This document shows, piece after piece, positions 63,259 through 64,000 of a stretch of DNA of 64,000 nucleotides (position 1 is its first letter; every line of letters begins with the position of its first letter). The translations under genes were made by a program, and so were the position numbers. Where the stretch lies: assembly GCA_000752995.2 (NCBI GenBank), contig LM994632.1:112037-176036 (forward strand). The letters run 5' to 3'. This DNA is from Haemophilus massiliensis. Its GTDB lineage: Bacteria; Pseudomonadota; Gammaproteobacteria; Enterobacterales; Pasteurellaceae. A model generated the notes under the pieces. That model was given only the letters and a program-made list of their open reading frames with translations, had not been told where the DNA came from and searched no databases.

Positions 63259-64000
63259 ATGTTAAATAAAATTTTTGCATGGTTTGAGCGACGCTTAAAC
63301 CCTTATCCGGAGCAATCTCCGCAAACGCCGGGCAACGGTCTGATACGTTTTATCTGGTCGAGCTTGGACGGTATGAAAGGCTGGATCTTGCTGCTCTCGC
63401 TGATGGTGGTCGGCACCGGGGTGATGGAAGCGGTGTTGTTTCAGTTTATGGGCGTATTAATTGACTGGATGGGGCAATATACGCCGGCGCAATTATGGGC
63501 GGAAAAAGGGCATTTGTTGCTTGCCATGGGCGCGGCGCTAGTTATCAGCGTAGTCTGGTTGTTTGTTTCTTCGTTGATTCGGTTGCAGACCTTGCAGGGT
63601 AATTTCCCGATGCGTTTGCGCTGGAATTTTCACCGTTTGATGTTGGGACAAAGTCTGAGTTTTTATCAGGACGAATTTGCCGGGCGGGTATCGGCCAAAG
63701 TGATGCAAACTGCGCTGGCGGTGCGCGATACGGTATTGACGATTGCCGACATGTTTGTGTATGTGGCGGTGTATTTTATTACCTCGGGCGCAGTGCTGGT
63801 GGCGTTAGACGGCTGGTTGTTGTTGCCGTTTGTGATTTGGATTGTGCTGTTTGTCGTTATTTTACGGCTACTGATTCCGAAACTGGCGAAAACCGCCGAA
63901 CGTCAGGCGGATGCCCGTTCGCTAATGACCGGACGGATTACCGATGCCTATGCCAATATTGCCACGGTAAAATTATTTTCCCATGGTGCGCGCGAAGCCG
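63259..64000 (+). CDS. ABC exporter-type permease/ATPase (3' end cut by window edge)
   Basis: The first 247 codons of a large ABC half-transporter, start MLNKIFAWFERRLNPYPEQ with AGGAAAGG before the ATG. At least three to four hydrophobic helices and the coupling region LMTGRITDAYANIATVKLFSH, typical of the MsbA/MdlB-type exporter fold, are seen. The ATPase part lies outside the window, and the substrate cannot be guessed. Confidence 0.9.
   Translation, partial: MLNKIFAWFERRLNPYPEQSPQTPGNGLIRFIWSSLDGMKGWILLLSLMVVGTGVMEAVLFQFMGVLIDWMGQYTPAQLWAEKGHLLLAMGAALVISVVWLFVSSLIRLQTLQGNFPMRLRWNFHRLMLGQSLSFYQDEFAGRVSAKVMQTALAVRDTVLTIADMFVYVAVYFITSGAVLVALDGWLLLPFVIWIVLFVVILRLLIPKLAKTAERQADARSLMTGRITDAYANIATVKLFSHGAREA

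Overview
The window is chromosomal DNA of a gammaproteobacterium of the family Pasteurellaceae. The main evidence is the short DNA-uptake signal of the Haemophilus influenzae type (core AAGTGCGGT), seen by eye roughly 50 times on both strands, in genes and in terminators. Gene order and protein sequences (gid-atp block beside mioC, opsX/kdkA LPS genes, Na+-NQR operon with nqrM) agree. The moderate GC and metabolic gene content would fit the Haemophilus/Aggregatibacter/Pasteurella/Basfia/Actinobacillus succinogenes group; I cannot name the species. There are no rRNA genes, insertion sequences, prophage or CRISPR arrays. Two tRNA genes are present.

Bases 1-6300 hold the replication-origin neighbourhood: atpB (cut by the window edge), atpI, rsmG and mnmG on the minus strand, then a GATC- and DnaA-box-rich gap that is very probably oriC, then mioC and zapB (minus) and glpX (plus). 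gyrB follows at 6495. Bases 9000-15000 form an iron/heme-type block: a TonB-dependent heme/hemoglobin-type receptor with a Fur-like site over its promoter, then a tightly coupled pair of CydDC-like ABC exporter half-transporters. Bases 15000-22200 are more accessory: a small membrane protein, a histidine phosphatase, a flavodoxin-fold oxidoreductase, two LysR regulators, cpdB, a small secreted repeat protein, and two decayed genes (an SDR stub and a frameshifted GNAT). Bases 22400-26800 are transport: a betaine/choline-type ABC system whose binding protein is fused to its permease, and an NSS-family symporter with a 30-residue MetS-like small subunit.

Bases 27000-35400 are housekeeping genes (aroE, tsaC, a topoisomerase-type zinc-finger protein, maf, rmuC, mutS, a yajG-like lipoprotein, bolA). 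Bases 35800-43500 hold the complete Na+-translocating NADH:quinone reductase operon nqrABCDEF, followed by a DUF488 gene, apbE (the flavin transferase that modifies NqrB and NqrC) and nqrM (the maturation factor), so structural and maturation genes lie together. Next come a tautomerase, mnmA, a GNAT gene, a PCu(A)C copper chaperone, hflD, purB, a GST, recQ, cyaY, a periplasmic protein of unknown function, tRNA-Asn and tRNA-Phe, and then mltC-yggX-mutY divergent from trmB-yggL, corA with a long leader, yggT-yggU, a GNAT gene and tpiA.

The right end is an LPS inner-core module: waaA (Kdo transferase) with coaD, kdkA (Kdo kinase) and opsX (first heptosyltransferase), followed by a truncated ABC exporter gene. 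Most of the window is conserved core genome. The points most worth a second look are the origin, the heme receptor/exporter locus with its Fur-like site, the palindromic operators near 21220 and 35605, the SBP-permease fusion, the corA leader and the many terminators built from inverted uptake signals.
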